From Acanthaster planci (lineage: Eukaryota; Echinodermata; Asteroidea; Valvatida; Acanthasteridae): DNA of 35,382 nucleotides. The DNA lies in assembly GCF_001949145.1 (NCBI RefSeq), contig NW_019091546.1, positions 1 through 35,382 on the forward strand, written 5' to 3'. Below the pieces are notes generated by a model, which saw only the letters and a program-made list of their open reading frames with translations, had not been told where the DNA came from and did not search any database. A program made the position numbers and the translations under genes. This document shows positions 11,108 to 22,675 of this stretch, in pieces. The stretch's first letter is position 1. Each line of letters opens with the position of its first letter.

Positions 11108-12467
11108 ATGGTGAACAGGGCAAAAGAGGCATTACGGATTTGCCGCCCAAAAAGCAGATTGGAGACCCTAACTCAGAAGGAACGGCTTGCAGGGGCGATC
11201 CAGCCGAACATGTTGCTGATAGATGCGAAGAGGAATTAAAGACATTGTACAAAACAAGAGGTAGCTATGCACAAATGATGAAATGGGTGGACGATAAGAC
11301 GAAAATGGTTACGCCGAAGCTCCTGTCTGAAAAGCGTGGCAAAAGCTTACTAACCTATGAAGATATTTTCCGATGGAAAAACCAAGACGGTGATCCATGT
11401 GGAGTGGTCTTTCTCACTGGGGGGGATGACAAAGACAAGTCCTTTCTGTTGGAAAACATTACATACGATTGGGCAGCTGGTTCCAGTCCTGTGCTGCAGA
11501 AATTTAAGTTTGTTGCAGCTCTGAAAATGGTAGACTTTCACCAAGAGTCTGACTTTGTTGACGCAATTTATGATCAACTGCTGAGCCAACGTACAGATGT
11601 CAAGAGAACTGACTTGGTTTTGTTTATCGACGCCAATCCAAACAAGGTCCTTCTCATTCTCCATGGGTTTGACGAGTTCCTAACCCAGTACCCTGATGAG
11701 ACAAAATGTGGCTCCATTATTAAGATCCTCCATCAGGCTGCAGCAAGGGGCATACAGGTCCTAGTGAGCACTAATCCCTCTAACTTTCGCAGACTGCTGG
11801 ACCAATCACTAGCCCAAGAGCCATTCCTTCATTTGACGGTGTCAGGGATCACTGAGCAGGATATTGAGGAGTATGTGAGAACATTTCATCCAGAGGAACC
11901 TGCTCAGGCTGAGAATCTCCGAGAGCAAATTCCGATCGTCAGAACTTCTCTCTGGTTTGGCTAAGAGCTGGACGATGCTACCCTTGTTGTGTTTAATATC
12001 GAGAGACTCGGCACTGCCCGAAACAGTGGCACGTCTTTTGGATGAAGCACTGAAATACATATTTACGGGACACTCAGACACGTCATAAGGAGAAATTTCT
12101 CAAGTAGTGATTTCCCTTGGAATGATGGCCCTGTCTGGTTTTAGTTCCCAGAAGAACAGGCTTTCATTTGAGGAAAGAGAGTTTGAGAAAGACGTTCTTG
12201 ACAAGGCGCTACAAGTAGGCCTCCTTACCTGTCGACAGGTAGTTAAAACTCCAAGACTGCTCATTGCGCAGTACAGACATTGAACACCTTGCTGCAGCAG
12301 TGAGTCGATTGCTAAGACTGGCAACGCTCAGTCTGAAAGGAAATCGGTCTCTGGGCGGTGATGCAGAGACATGGGCTCCCAGTTTGAAACAATGAAATAT
12401 GTTCCTTGGCTGAACCTGAGTGACTGTTCACTGACAGAAACAGATCAGCAACACATTTGTACTTACG
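11108..12467 (+). pseudogene. NACHT NTPase with winged-helix and LRR remnants (NLR-like), frame-broken
   Basis: Phase 1 entry after TTTACTGCACAG. About 75 polar codons are followed by a NACHT domain: LLTYEDIFRWKNQDGDPCG, a nucleotide-loop region at 11419-11442, ITYDWAAG, ALKMVDFHQESDFVDAIYDQL, the Walker B region at 11644-11679, and LTVSGITEQDIEEYVRTF. The frame then fails. The expected continuation (LLSGLAKSWTMLPLLCLI, LPETVARLLDEALKYIF) lies in the +1 frame from about 11935. That frame meets TAA at 12086 and TGA at 12281. It carries winged-helix-like ISQVVISLGMMAL and LDKALQVGLLT between the two stops. Two LRR-like pieces (LATLSLKGNRSL; WLNLSDCSLTETD) follow in two further frames, separated by TGA at 12393. 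NLR proteins use NACHT to oligomerise on nucleotide binding. Key residues are also altered: Gly before the Walker A Lys is Asp, and the first Walker B Asp is His (11662). Best read as a decaying NLR unless the assembly has base errors. Confidence 0.75.
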
Positions 12468-12579
12468 GTAAAAGTATTGACTTCGGATTTCGATATGTTC
12501 ACCCTACAACATCTTGGTTGCTTCGGTCTTCTTCAAGCGCCCCCTGCTTATTAAACTGAAGTCGCCTGTCACCAATCAG

Positions 12580-12707
12580 ATGAAAAAGAAAAAATCGTAC
12601 GGAAACACAAGAAACGCAGGCATTCTAAGGAATCCATTCAGTCTAGTGTGATTATACGAAGAACGTCGACAAATGCCAAAAAAGCAATTGATAGGTTGGC
12701 TTCTTGA
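12580..12707 (+). CDS. Possible C-terminal basic exon
   Basis: A phase 1 acceptor (CACCAATCAG) would open a 42-codon frame ending at TGA 12705-12707. The product starts DEKEKIVRKHKKRRHSKES and ends KKAIDRLAS. The cluster RKHKKRR looks like a nuclear localisation signal. A variant poly(A) signal ATTAAA lies at 12739-12744. It would follow the LRR-like sequence if a donor at the GGTAAA near 12467 is used. There is no paralogous copy in the window to support it, so it is a candidate only. Confidence 0.3.
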
Positions 12708-15700
12708 AAAAAAGGGTTAAGCCACTCACAGTCCGAAAATTAAAGTAAAATACACGTAGTTCTACCGCTGTACGTAGATTTCGAACCAGATTGAGCTAAT
12801 CCTCGACTGCGTGTATTTATTAAAGAGGTGTCGCTGGCAAGCCCCACAAAGATGATTGGTGCACAATGCCATGCCGTCAGTTGGGTATTTGGGTCTTTGA
12901 TTGAGGGGGGACATATATTTCTGAGATTTACTTTTCAGAGAAGTGAATTTGCTTCATCCATGAAAGATCACTCTCCCTCGAAAGAAAATGAAAGCACTCT
13001 TCCTAAAATTCTGGCGCTTAAAAAGGCAACACGTGTCTAGGGGAGCATTCGTTAACGTTGCAGTCTGGCGCAAAGACGCTGAAGCGATCCTTGGAGTGGA
13101 TAGATCAAATCAGCTCCTCATCAAGAGCCAATTTGGCCCCGGGTGAAGTCATGAGTCTAGAACACAGAGCGGGGGGTCCCCTCATTTTCGCTGTTTTCTC
13201 TTCAATGGTGCAATCTATATTCAGAATTGGCATCTTGGCATGAACAGAGAAAAAACCCTTTTCGTCTTGTTATAATAGATCTCCAAAGACAAATGGCACT
13301 GTGTTCGATTTGAACCCTTCCATATTTATTTGCACAGATGAAATCAGAGAAAACATGTTTTACCTAGAGGTGCTATTTAGAAAAAATATATCTCATCAAG
13401 TTATATGTACTTATTATGCAGCGAATCAAACCTGTAGCCCATTGCCTGGAGTTACGCTTATTTTGATCCCGAAAGCAAGTGGTTCAAAGATGTCAGAGAA
13501 TTACTGAACTAAAATTTTGTATATTGTAGTCATTAGTAAAACTGGTTGGGCAAACGTGTACAATATAAAATCAAGCGATAATTCAAAGTACCTTTTGACA
13601 TATGGCTAGAAGTGTATAAAGAATTCATCCAATAGACGCATATGTGTACATTTAATAATATCTGTTTTCGGAAAGGAGATGTTTTTCATGAAATCCCAAA
13701 CAGAAATTCCGCCATACGAGCATGGGGTTTCTCTTTACGTTCTCTTTATAGCAGCAGTCCGACATCGTGTATCGGAGTGTATCGATATTTACTATGTACA
13801 AACTAAAAGTTTCGTAGTCCTGAGGTTATTTATGATATAAGTAGCGAGAAAAGACTCCTGATTGTACATTTTAGATTCAACTGAATAAATGCACCGGTCA
13901 AATCCCTGTGGTCCATGAAAGCACATTTCAACTGTAGAGTAAACATCTAAACTTTAACTTCTGAAGTATTGGTTCAAATTTTCGAAAGTTGTGCCTTGTA
14001 CGTCAGAAAGCGATGGGAGTTTTACTTTCTGCAAACCATTCAATAGACGAATTGATTTAAAATTTCCATAGCTTATCTTGCTCTACAATGGTAATTGAAA
14101 ATACACCACTGAAATCACCCCAATTCAGTCCTTAATCCTACAACGGGTGAAGGATCACGGCCTATTCGGGTTCATGATAGGTTGCAGCAAGTCATCAGTG
14201 GTAGGTCAAAAGTTAATTTTGTTTTGTTAAAAAAACGTTGAACTAGTGCGCGTCATTACACCTCATGCTTGTTGTAACAGACATGCTCAGATGTTGCTAT
14301 TGTTTTTGAATGTTTTGATCACGCTTTATCACTTTGATATATTTGTCTGTCCAGGACATAAATACACAGCTGACTTTTAAATGACGAAATTTCTGCTGTT
14401 ATTTTCACATGAGTGTTTATGTTAGAGTAGGTGTATCCAAAAAATCATGTTCAAAAAGTATAGGGCGGCGAATTTATAAGGAAGTACTTGGCTCGTTGCC
14501 AACTTCTAGTCTCCTTCCGACGTTTTGTTCAACAGTTTAATGTTAATCTGTCAAACACCCCTTCGGTTAATATGGCATTTGCCGCCAGGCTGTAAACGCT
14601 CTGGTGTTTGATCACCAGCAAATCTGTGGGCCTTCTATGCGAAAGCACAGTGCAAAGAAAAATAAAACAAAGTTTACATTCATATTGCACATGTCATTAT
14701 AATGCATCGTTTTTGTCATAAAATGCATTTCTGCGCATTTGCAATCTTCAAATTTAAAGACGATACCATTTTCTCGCCAGAGCAATCCCAAGAAATCGGA
14801 GGGCAGGGATGTCTCACAATATGCACCTGCCGATGATTTGCGCAACCTACAAAGTATTTGCATAAACCGTAAACAGAGGTCTACTAAGTAAGCTGTATAA
14901 CAAGGATTCGGATTTTTTTTATTGTCAAGTTTAAGTTCCGATAAAACACCCTCATGTGTCTAATGTATGGCGCTTACTAACACATCAAGTTTGGCAGAAT
15001 TCTACAGAAAGTCCCATCCATAGGCCAAGCCATGAATGCAAAGCTTTGTTTCAGAGAAGCATGGTCTTTGTTACCCCAACGCACACAATAATCTCACACA
15101 AATTTGCTTTATGCACAAAATAATTTTTACAGATCATTGAGTTGATCGCATTGTGGAAGGGCGCCCTCTTTCACAGGAGCAAATTGGCATTCCTCGGTTT
15201 AGAATAGGAGGATTATTTTGGACGGCCTTTTTACATTGATGCCGAGATCCAACAAGAAAAGTTTTCGTCGCTGTATGCAAGTACCTGAAGGAGCATATTT
15301 CCTAGAGGAAGAGCTAAGTTTTTTTTATTGCAAATAGTGGTTCTGCAAATAAAACCTGACTAACTGCATGTAAACCACCATCTAGTGGTCCTTCTACTAT
15401 AGTAAGCAACCGTCCACCTTTAACTGCATCAGTATCGGAAACAGTACTACTGAATCTCTTCTCCGACGAAAAGGTGCCTCACTCATCCTGACTTTCAGGT
15501 AGGAGGTAAGGAGGCCTAAGTCACTCTTACAACACGGTGGCATGTATGCCACTATAGTATTGCTAAAAGTAAACCTGTGTGTTGATTTTCAATTTTGTAA
15601 ATATATGTATGCAGAAAATACCAACCCGGAAATAGCTCGATATTTTAATATTTTGGATTTGATTGGATCGATACTTGAGTTGGTGCGACATCTGGAGTAA

Positions 15701-16658
15701 AAAATGGCCTTCAAACATTCCAGCTAGTGGGCCGAGTGATAGAAAGACCTCCTCTAGGATGAACAGAAAAATAATTTGTGATCAAAAGTAGCTACTGTTT
15801 TGCAAGCAAGGGAACTGCGATAAGCCTATTCTCAATCTCAGTGCGCAATGCTCTGTGGGTAATATGGCGCCATTTTGGAAGATAAGCGACGCATTGCTCC
15901 TGGAAACAACGTGCTTGCGCATGCCTTTTGATCACAGCAAAGTGGTTAATATAAATCCAGGCCGTATCATTGATATCATAATTCATGAAATTAGGTTCGT
16001 CATGAATTTTGAAACAGCTGGCCCAAAGTTAGATGAGATTCAGCATTAGAAAGTGCCAGCACAGAAAGACAGAATTATATGGGAAATCTTTCCTCAAAGT
16101 TGCACTACATTCGCGCCATAACAAATGTGCAAAATCAAACTGAAATAGCGCCGCTTGTTGACTCTTGGGAAGAGGATGGCCTCTTTTTTTACACTGGAAA
16201 GTCAAGATTATGACCTGAAGTTAATTTTTGTTTCAGTTTAATTGGGGTTAGCCACACAATTTTTTTTAAATTCACTTTTCCCCGAAGATGCTCCCAAAAT
16301 AATAGTAAAACTATACACTCGGCTCTGAATGTATCGCCGCCCACCTTTAGCCCCCAGGTTGAAGCTTTTGGTGAAAGAAATACCCAGAACTCGAAACTCT
16401 ACCAGTCCCAAAGTCGGGATTTGTCGAAATATTTCTATGATCCCTCCTGATTTAGCATGTCTTATTTAAAAAACCAGTGGGATCACAAAATGAGCTCAAG
16501 GGAAAAAAATACAACGATTCGGCGGAATGCACCCGTAGTCTGTCCACATATGCATGTGTTATGATGACCATGACCCTCGCCCTCTTTGACGCGAATGTGT
16601 CGTATTGCAATGTTCTACGGAAGCTGAGAAGGGCCATCTGTTTGAACATGTTGAGAAT

Positions 16659-16691
16659 TTGCCACGGCAAGATAGTAACTCGCCGTGGCAA
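16659..16691. repeat. 10-bp perfect inverted repeat (hairpin)
   Basis: TTGCCACGGC at 16659-16668 is the exact reverse complement of GCCGTGGCAA at 16682-16691, with a 13-base loop. GGCAAGATA also occurs directly after both arms. Small foldback with no gene context. Confidence 0.6.
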
Positions 16692-17441
16692 GATACCAGT
16701 ATTGAAAAAGAAAAACATGTTTGCGTGTGGCCCTTACTTGCCTCCATGACACTGCAATCCGCTAGGGGGCCTGTCCATTGAAAAACAGAAGATGCTCGTA
16801 CAGATGATAGGCCTGCATGTGCTTATACTCACGCACAGTCAATGAGCACTCAGTGTTTTGTCGTTTCTTTTGAAAGCATACCAGCACTAGAGGGATCCCA
16901 ATACGACGCGTTTAGCATCGATCTGCGCGCTTCCGAGTTTGGAAACAAGGCTGTGTGTGTCAGCTTCACACGCACATTGACAATGGCGTGGCGAGATATG
17001 CACGATGCGTAGGCCTAATCGCTGTCTGCAATAAAGTGACGCTGTGCCCACTTCTTACGTTTATTAGTCGTATTACGACCAGACAATTGAAAGTAAGGAG
17101 TCAAGACACAAAATACGTGTACTTAAAGATCTGTTAAAATTCAGAATTTTCAGGCTGCAAATTTTGGTGGAAGAGTCTTACACATGCAGCTTGAGAGTTG
17201 ATGTGATCCTAAGCCCATGTTACTTGTCGGTATTACATGTATAAAGTTAATCTCTGGCCCGATGAAACGTTGAAAACCTCGACTTTGACTCTCCTCATAT
17301 TAGTTTCCGATGGTTTTTGCTGAAAAGCCCAAAATTCACCTGGTAAATATCGGTACCTATTATTTCAAGATACATGCGACTGAACCTTTGTACTACGGAG
17401 GTTGGTCTGTGCCAATTTGAACAATGCAAAAAATATTTCTG

Positions 17442-17504
17442 TTGCGCAGTAACCCAATGAGATTGCAAAATAACTTAATAGTATTGCGAAATAACGCAAT
17501 AGTT
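17442..17504. repeat. Three tandem 21-bp repeats
   Basis: Units begin at 17442, 17463 and 17484, each of the form TTGC...TAAC..AAT. Because 21 is a multiple of 3, an open frame through it (17424-17672) reads as 7-residue repeats such as LQNNLIV and LRNNAIV. No other evidence makes that frame a gene. Confidence 0.6.
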
Positions 17505-19963
17505 CAACGCACATTCGGGGCACGTTACGCGGTTACTACGGTTAACAAGAGTAGGTTGTATGTGTATTATACCCAGACGCAGGAGTATACTCCCCCGTTA
17601 ACGGAGGTATTTTCCGCTGACCCGCGGGTCGCACTCCAGCCGGGCGAGCGCACCCTTGTGAGAGCAGAGTAAGTGATATCATGTAAAACTGTAATGGAGG
17701 AAAGCTAAGCATGACATTACGCAAACTCGTTAGCTAGCACTTCTCTCTTGGTTTAAGTCATGATCACATATTGCATTTTTGGCAGCAATTCGTTGTATCA
17801 TCGTAAGCTTAAGGACCCGAAAATGACGTTTGACCTACTACGGGTTGTCCAGGATTGAGCGTTCGAATGGCTGGAGTTTGACCCCCGGGTCCGACAGCGA
17901 GAGTGTACTCCTGCACCTGGGTATGATGCGCAGGCATCCTACTCTTGCTAACTGGAGTAACCTCAAATTGGCACTAACGAGCTTCCGTACATTTTACACC
18001 GATCAACAAAAAATTAAAGGATCAAAACGAGCAAAATTTCACAGTAGTGTCCTGATAATTTTATCGACAGACAACCAACTCTGGCTGCATTTATTTGGAG
18101 TTATGTGTATGCAGTCAGAACATAAGAAGTCCTAACATCTAAAAAAAAAAAATAAATAACGGCGATTTACCGCAAACTAACATACCTGTGATGGTCGTGT
18201 ATCTGCAGGTATACTGTGTAGAGTCCGAGGGCGCGCAACGAATTTTAACACAGAGAGCCTCGGTTACGAGGCGGATATGCAAAGGCGGCGTTAATATGAA
18301 ATCCCTCTATTGGCCCTCGTCAACTTCAAACTCAGTCCTTCTTACCGCCACAGAAAAGTCGTCACTATGTTCAGCACGCCATCTGCCCCACACGTACGAA
18401 GGAGATAAGGGTTTGGGTAGCAACGTGTTTACCAGGGAAGAAATTCACCTTCATAGTAGGCAGAGGGGGCAAGAGGGAGGGGCCTCCCCCCCCCCCCCAA
18501 AAAAAAACAGTCACAATATTGAAGAAGCACGATTTACTCGAAGCATGAAAAAAGCTAGCAAATGAAGCCTTGTCCCTAAGAAAGGTTATTAAAATAAAGG
18601 GGTAAATAAAAGATTGTGCTGTGTGTTAGAATAAAACAACAAAGAAATGCCAAAAATAAGAACCTTGTTAAAACTTTGTTAAAACCTAATCATTATCGGA
18701 AAAATGAAAACGAAAAGGAAAAAAAACAAAACCAAATAAAACAAACATACAAAAAAAAAAGATCGAATAGGATCCTGTTCGACTCAGACATTCACAATAT
18801 GAATTCTTTTCCTAACCTAGTACTTTACAATATTACCGGTAACCTGCCCGGTCATTTTGTCCTCTTTTGTACCAACGACCCTTTATTAAGCGTCTAAAGC
18901 TGTTGGACAAGTCATAATATTTTTACTGGCGGTTTAAAAGCGTGGTTCATTGACAGCAGTGTATGGCTAAGGGGATTAGTGTGGCATACTATGCTGTCGT
19001 CTTGAAGTAACACAAAAGCTTACAAATTTCCATTTTTCGTCAAAGTGCATTTCGATTAGTAATGAAGGAAATATTTATTCAAAGAAAGTGTATAGCGACT
19101 TGTAAAATACTGTCGTAAAAGAAGAGAATAATGAAGACTAACCCCATTGTTGCCGTTTTAGAGTCTGGCCCAGTTAAGGTTTGAAGTGAAGTACCTCAAC
19201 TTGGCAAAATACATAGTGTCTTACTCAGATTTTTAAATGGGAGGGGATTGGTATTTATGGAAAACGGTCAGAGCGCAGATGGCGTTTTTGTTACTCGGTG
19301 GGGCCACCAGGCTCCTCCTTCATGTGGTGCTATTTCCGGTGATTGGTCAATAAATAGGCCTTCTGCACTTCCGTGCAAGTCTTTTTGTTGGATTCACCCT
19401 GCAGGGCCTAGTATATGTATTGAAATATCTACGTTTTTTTCTCTCGTGTATAAATTGTTGTATATGCTTGTTATCTTTTGCAACCTGCCGTATTTTGGAA
19501 AAGCTGTAGCTATACCTTTCGTTTCACCAATAAAGTATTTATTAGGCACAGGCAAGTCTGGCGGTTGAAAGTACAAGCGGCCCTTTTGGGACATGTACCG
19601 AGGTACAAGTGTCAAATTCGATAGGATTTTGATTCCCAAAGAAAAAAGCCTTGGGAGATAAACATTCTTGAAACTTAAGCTTCTCTTGAGTTAGAAACCC
19701 TTTGTCTACATTTCCATTTCCTGGTGCGTTGGAACAAGAGAGGACAGGGACCCTTGAAAGGGTTCTTGTTAGTTAGTTTTATAAATGAAAATTATTTTGT
19801 AAAATCAGTTTATTGGAAGCAGAACCTCATGAAATAAACCAAGCCGGCAAAATGTACACTTTTAAGTATTCTTTGACTCAGCAAATTAAGAGATCATATG
19901 CCATTATAAAGCATATATGTATGATACCGATTTCATATTCTAATAAGAAATTACTGTTTGCAG

Positions 19964-20208
19964 ACCCACATAAAGAAGATGCCTTTGAAGACTATTCGGC
20001 AGTTGGATGAAGTCATCAAGACAACAACTGTCGTCTACGACCACTCAAATGCCAAACTTGTGTCAAAGAAGAACAAAGTGAGGAGATGTGGGAAGGACGC
20101 TTTTCTGTCCTCGCATCCATATAGCACATTTTCTTGCCACCGGTCTGCTGAGAACAAACTGCTGGCATCCTCAACTACTCAACCAAAATTCAAACATACA
20201 AATAGAAG
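19964..20208 (+). CDS. Possible linker exon before UBL 1
   Basis: An acceptor (TTACTGTTTGCAG) and a donor (GTAAAG) bound 245 bases. Read from phase 0 the exon is open throughout (THIKKMPLKTIRQLDEV..., ending KFKHTNR) and leaves in phase 2, exactly what the UBL exon at 20742 requires. Read from phase 1, which every comparable exon uses, it starts with the acidic DPHKEDAFEDYSAVG and stops at once. So either its upstream partner is unusual or a one-base shift has broken it. No domain is visible. Confidence 0.35.
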
Positions 20209-20245
20209 GTAAAGAGACTGAAGGGGGCAGGGGTCAAAAGGTCGA

Positions 20246-20436
20246 TATCCGGTTCGTAAGCGTGACGCCATTGTACATGACCGTACATGCACTGCACGTA
20301 GAGTTACATGCTTTGATCGCCGTTTACATGGGACCATAGAACCGGAAGTAAACGCCCAACTTCAACGATCGTCCAATGGGAGCCTGTAAATCGCGGCTCG
20401 TCCGCGTGTATGACGAAGTTACTTACGAACCGGATA
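20246..20436. mobile_element. 191-bp MITE-like element with 15-bp terminal inverted repeats
   Basis: TATCCGGTTCGTAAG at 20246-20260 is the exact reverse complement of 20422-20436. The outer TA on each side could be a TA target duplication, leaving 13-bp termini. The inside is partly self-complementary (GTTTAC near 20322 against GTAAAC near 20347). It has no coding capacity and lies in the putative intron between 20208 and 20742. Confidence 0.55.
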
Positions 20437-20741
20437 GTGCCTACCACATTTAGGGACTTGTAATTCTGAAACTCCCTCTTCAGTGGGTCCCATTGGGATG
20501 AAAGTGTAAATGTCATTGTTACAACTATGAATTTACCCTGCTCAAGAATTCCAACATATTCGAATAAAAAAATTGGCCATGCTTTTTTTGCACATGCCAT
20601 AACGGTAAGAGCAGTGAGAGGGATTTGCCTTCAGTGCGGATGACTAAGTCGGAGTGAGACTGCACTTGCAAATGGAGCCTTTTCTCGTCATATCCTACCA
20701 ATTGCTCAGCTCTTTATTTATTGGTATATGTTGTATTACAG

Positions 20742-20925
20742 AGCCACCAAAAGTACGAAGCAGAAGCTTCAGTTTTGTGTCCAGGCCCACCTCCCACTCG
20801 TACCAAAGACCCTTAGTTTCGAGCTGGATCCCGAGACACCCATTTCCACCTTGAAAGGGTTGATTAGCAAGAAGTTCGGTGTCAAGCCTCGGCATCAACG
20901 TCTGTACATCCGCCGAGACATTTGG
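20742..20925 (+). CDS. Ubiquitin-like domain 1, first exon
   Basis: The acceptor TTGTATTACAG precedes 20742 (phase 2 entry) and the donor GTAGAT follows 20925 (phase 0 exit). The exon is 184 bases, the same length and phases as the paralogue at 23014. It encodes the first two thirds of a ubiquitin beta-grasp: KLQFCVQAHL, then TLSFELDPETPISTLKGLIS, then KKFGVKPRHQRLYIRRDIW. The pattern follows ubiquitin strands 1 and 2, the helix with its G(V/I).P..QRL turn, and strand 3. UBLs of this kind act as protein-interaction modules inside larger proteins. The rest of the fold lies on the exon at 21345. Confidence 0.72.
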
Positions 20926-21344
20926 GTAGATATAAAGTCTTGTTTCAGTTGAAGAGTCGAGCACATTTTGTCTCAGCCTCAAACATGAAAGGATCGGAGT
21001 TTGTGGGGTATAATACTGTCGTAGAAATTGGGCAAAAGTCAAAATTTTGTAGTTGTTGGCTTAGTGTGAACAGTTGATTTTTTTGTGGGAAACTGCACCT
21101 GGGGGAAAACTCTTGCAAAGTGAACTCCTAGCGAAGTTTGGATTCAGTTCGGTTTCGGGGATTCGTTCGAAACTTGCCTCAAGGAACATTACCCTGCAGA
21201 GGAAGTACTTCAAAAGAAACACTCAGAGGCTTTTTGTTCTTTGAGAAGGGACACTGATATATACCCAAGCCAAAGGCGAAAAAGGACATCAGTGTTCATT
21301 CCCTTTATGCTGTTTAACATCCTTTGGACTGGTTACTTTGTCAG
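20926..21344 (+). other. Intron inside UBL 1
   Basis: GT at 20926 and CAG at 21342-21344. It interrupts the beta-grasp at the same codon as the intron in UBL 2. A short frame near 21118-21240 (SELLAKFGFSS...) looks incidental. Confidence 0.55.
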
Positions 21345-21438
21345 CTCTGTGATTTGCTAACACTTCACGATAATGGCATTGATAAAGACGACATCATATC
21401 GCTATCAACTCATGATGCCGCGCAAAATGGATCAAAAG
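21345..21438 (+). CDS. Ubiquitin-like domain 1, second exon
   Basis: 94 bases, phase 0 in and phase 1 out, acceptor TTACTTTGTCAG and donor GTAAAT. It encodes LCDLLTLHDNGIDKDDIIS, then LSTHDAAQNGSK. This corresponds to the ubiquitin segment with the L.(D/H)..I turn and the last strand. Unlike UBL 2 it lacks a C-terminal LRGG: the position holds AAQNG. It should therefore be non-processable and act as a fixed interaction domain. It begins with the same six residues (LCDLLT) as its paralogue at 23391. Confidence 0.7.
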
Positions 21439-22248
21439 GTAAATGCTTTAGTGTAGAAATGTCAGTTTAAGTAAAAAAAAAACGGACGGAGTCGAAGTCT
21501 AGTCATATTTTCGATTCTTTGCTCACGGCCTTTTCGTCTAGTCACATTCATTAAAATTGCCCCTTTGACCATGATCTTCTGAAGATGTATACAAATTTCC
21601 CCTATTATACGAGGGGTATCAAACTACTTGTGTAATTTTTTAATTTGTAAAAAATGACAGGTGATTGAAAGACTTAAATTATGAAACGCCACTAATGGCG
21701 GCGCTAATCGGCTCAAATAGAGTATACTTTTAATAAGCGAGGCAGTCAAAACCTTGAAGTAATATAATATGTTCATATTTTGAGATGTTTGTGTCAAATG
21801 AAGCTCAACATCCATAACACGTTGCAGTGATTGTTCTTCAAAGCCACACACTAAGGTTGGATATTAAACTTGAAAATTTATCTCTTAGTACAGGACAAAC
21901 ACTGAGGAAAAAAGACAACGAGAAAAACCTTTTAGTCAGAGTGAAATATGGGATTTGTTTATGCTATTCCCTTAACAACCGCTATGAGGGAGTAGATCTC
22001 TCTACCCTGTGCCAACTCTGCTGCTGAATAGGTTATAAAATAGGTTCATATTATAATGTGTTACCGGCAAGCGTCGTGTAACGCCATTTTTTTTTTGAAA
22101 AAGCCCGGGTTATTACCAGCTGTTGGTAAGCAACTGAAACTGTTACAAGAATTCTATACAAATTCTAAACAATGAAAGACAAACAACATGATATTATTTA
22201 CTGCGCACTCTAATAAGTAAATATAAATAGAATTTACTTTATTGGCAG
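21439..22248 (+). other. Intron between UBL 1 and DEATH exon 2
   Basis: Non-coding between donor GTAAAT and acceptor TTTATTGGCAG. No gene or clear repeat recognised. Confidence 0.5.
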
Positions 22249-22509
22249 AAAACACAACGGTCGACGAAGAGTACGTTTGCCTCTTGTCGTCGAAAATTGG
22301 ATCGTCATGGAGGAAACTTGCAAAACACCTGGGATACGAAGATGCCGAAATTGCAGAAATCCAAGCCAATATCAGGGTCACCTCTGAGGCAAGCCGTCAG
22401 ATGCTACTTACTTGGCGGAAAAAGATAAGAGATCGAGACGAAGCATTTCAAAAGTTGAGACAAGCACTGACCACCGTTGGACTCACTGATTTAGCTCAAA
22501 ACGTACCAG
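22249..22509 (+). CDS. DEATH domain exon 2
   Basis: 261 bases, 87 codons, phase 1 on both sides, acceptor TTACTTTATTGGCAG and donor GTAAGC. The domain reads YVCLLSSKIGSSWRKLAKHL, then GYEDAEIAEIQAN, then SRQMLLTWRKKI, then FQKLRQALTTVGLTDLAQNV. All DEATH landmarks are present: W in helix 2, LA..LG core, hydrophobic turn, and ML..W in helix 5. It directly follows UBL 1 and so forms the first UBL-DEATH module. It resembles DEATH exon 3 most closely (SSK, QMLL.W). Cytosolic oligomerising adaptor role is inferred from the family. Confidence 0.88.
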
Positions 22510-22675
22510 GTAAGCAAATAGGCATTGCTGGATGTAAAAATTATTTTAAACCTCTCAATGATGTGTCACTTTTCTTGATCAAATTTAAAATTTTCAGTGA
22601 AAAGTCTTCTTCATTGTAACAGTCAGCTTTACTTATTGCCAAAGAGTCTAAATAGAAATCTCTTTATGTTACCAG

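Larger units (their letters stand above)
12708..19963. other. 7.3-kb stretch without a supported gene
   Basis: Open frames here (for example 13301-13507, 16477-16749, 17830-18135, 18188-18565) show no domain, no splice pattern like that of the neighbouring exons and no paralogous copy. The stretch contains a small hairpin (16659-16691), a 21-bp triplicate (17442-17504) and a poly-C/poly-A run near 18487-18508. It probably separates blocks A and B. Confidence 0.55.

Noticed and set aside
11350-11664. Minus-strand 104-codon frame
   Set aside because: Antisense shadow of the NACHT domain.
17830-18135. 101-codon plus-strand frame as a gene
   Set aside because: No domain, no matching splice phases and no paralogue in the window.
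18188-18565. 125-codon plus-strand frame as a gene
   Set aside because: It runs through a poly-C/poly-A tract and has no recognisable protein features.
21118-21240. Frame SELLAKFGFSS... inside the UBL 1 intron as an extra exon
   Set aside because: Including it would interrupt the beta-grasp fold, and the tandem UBL 2 intron has no counterpart.
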